Positions 5,431 through 6,185 of a stretch of 6,185 nt of DNA are shown here, one piece after another. Positions within the stretch are counted from its first letter, which is position 1; each line of letters opens with the position of its first letter. The DNA comes from Bacteroidota bacterium (GTDB taxonomy: Bacteria; Bacteroidota; Bacteroidia; 2-12-FULL-35-15): contig JAPLDC010000040.1 in assembly GCA_026391935.1 (NCBI GenBank), positions 1 through 6,185 of the forward strand. The letters run 5' to 3'. Under the pieces are notes generated by a model. That model searched no databases and was not told the origin of the DNA. It worked only from the letters and a program-made list of their open reading frames with translations. The position numbers and the translations under genes were made by a program.

Positions 5431-6185
5431 CTAATAATCTCCAAGAGTTTCAGCATTCTGATTCAAAGCCTGTGCCAATTGCTCGTTATTAGGTGCAACA
5501 CCATGCCATTTGTGGCTTCCCATCATAAAGTCGACGCCGTTGCCCATTTCGGTCTTCATTAATATCATTACAGGTTTACCTTTTCCTGTATGTTCTTTTG
5601 CTTTTTTCAGTGTGGACACAACGGAAGCGATATCATTTCCTTTCTCAAGGTCGAGTACATCCCAGCCAAAAGCTTCGAACTTAGCACGTAAACTTCCCAT
5701 CGGAAGTACCTGATCTGTTGAGCCATCGATCTGTTGTCCGTTCATATCAACCGTGGAAATAATATTATCTACCTTTTTCGCAGCAGCATACATTGCAGCT
5801 TCCCAAATTTGGCCTTCTTGTAATTCACCATCACCATGAAGTGAATAAACGATGGAATTATCTTTATTGAGTTTCTTGGCCAATGCTGCACCTATCGCTA
5901 CCGACATGCCTTGTCCGAGTGAGCCGGAAGCAATGCGAACACCTTCCAAATGTTCATGTGTTGTCGGGTGTCCCTGTAAACGTGTATTCAGCTTGCGGAA
6001 GGTGGCTAGTTCCTTTACAGGGAAATATCCGGAATGTGCTAAAACGCTATAAAATACGGGGGAAATATGTCCATTTGACAAGAAGAACAAATCTTCGCCA
6101 ATGCCATCCATTTTAAATTTTGAAGGATCGTGTTTCTTCGTTTCAAAATAAAGCGACACGAGGTATTCGACACAGCCGAGAGATC
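5431..6185 (-). CDS. Transketolase, N-terminal subunit (5' end outside window)
   Basis: The 250 residues visible are the diphosphate-binding half of a split transketolase. The reading frame stays open to the window edge: before the GTG at 6159 it reads SLGCVEYL, the conserved family segment, so that GTG is an internal Val and the true start lies beyond 6185, with about 30 residues missing. Motifs include LFFLSNGHISPVFYSVLA, GHPTTHEHLEGV, GSLGQGMSVAIGAAL and the thiamine-diphosphate signature, which begins GDGELQEGQIWEAAM and closes with VDMNGQQIDG, where the Asp and Asn coordinate the metal. The chain ends in NAETLGDY at a TAG (5433-5431), the natural end of the N-subunit rather than a truncation. 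It contributes cofactor diphosphate and Mg2+ binding; its partner supplies the catalytic Glu. The partner gene is not adjacent: the VWA gene lies between them. Members of this family are about 280 residues. Confidence 0.93.
   Translation of the reverse strand, partial: SLGCVEYLVSLYFETKKHDPSKFKMDGIGEDLFFLSNGHISPVFYSVLAHSGYFPVKELATFRKLNTRLQGHPTTHEHLEGVRIASGSLGQGMSVAIGAALAKKLNKDNSIVYSLHGDGELQEGQIWEAAMYAAAKKVDNIISTVDMNGQQIDGSTDQVLPMGSLRAKFEAFGWDVLDLEKGNDIASVVSTLKKAKEHTGKGKPVMILMKTEMGNGVDFMMGSHKWHGVAPNNEQLAQALNQNAETLGDY

Noticed and set aside
6157..6159. GTG as the start of the transketolase N-subunit
   Set aside because: The frame continues upstream to the window edge with conserved family residues (SLGCVEYL), so this codon is an internal valine and the gene is partial.

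Overview
The window looks like chromosomal DNA of a Bacteroidota bacterium, most likely from the Flavobacteriia/Cytophagia/Chitinophagia/Sphingobacteriia side of the phylum. The DNA is AT-rich and start codons have A-rich upstream regions with little Shine-Dalgarno signal. The XerD ends in the Bacteroidota-type FHPR tail, and transketolase is split into two subunits. An ECF sigma factor is followed by a PF-x-VP-x-x-YF protein and a Spy/CpxP-like protein. There is also a copy of the short dispersed repeat that reads 'CHSERSRS' when translated. No prophage, IS element, CRISPR array or RNA gene was seen, and no stretch over 300 bases lacks a gene.

Layout. At 1-142 (minus) is the 5' part of aroQ (type II 3-dehydroquinase), cut by the window edge and too short to stand out as an ORF. 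A 126-bp divergent spacer follows, carrying a GC-rich nested palindrome at 161-193. xerD runs at 269-1168 (plus) and is complete with all catalytic residues. It converges, with a 9-bp gap, on a three-gene minus-strand cluster: ECF sigma factor (2885-2340), membrane-anchored anti-sigma-like protein (2306-1665) and exported Spy/CpxP-like protein (1684-1178, overlapping the previous gene by 20 bp). Upstream on the same strand come the transketolase C-terminal subunit (3937-2981), an exported von Willebrand factor A (VWA) protein (5392-3983) and the transketolase N-terminal subunit (from beyond 6185 to 5431, partial).

How the genes work together. aroQ (shikimate pathway) and xerD (chromosome dimer resolution) are core genes. 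The two transketolase polypeptides should assemble into one thiamine-diphosphate enzyme of the pentose phosphate pathway. The sigma/anti-sigma-like/Spy-like trio has the form of an envelope-stress circuit; the roles of its second and third members are inferred. The VWA gene lies between the transketolase halves with short gaps on each side. It is probably co-transcribed with them, but nothing in its sequence links it to sugar metabolism.

The points most worth a second look are the dispersed repeat inserted in frame into a duplicated motif of the anti-sigma-like protein, the VWA gene separating the transketolase halves, and the palindrome in the aroQ leader. I found no clearly new defence or mobile system.
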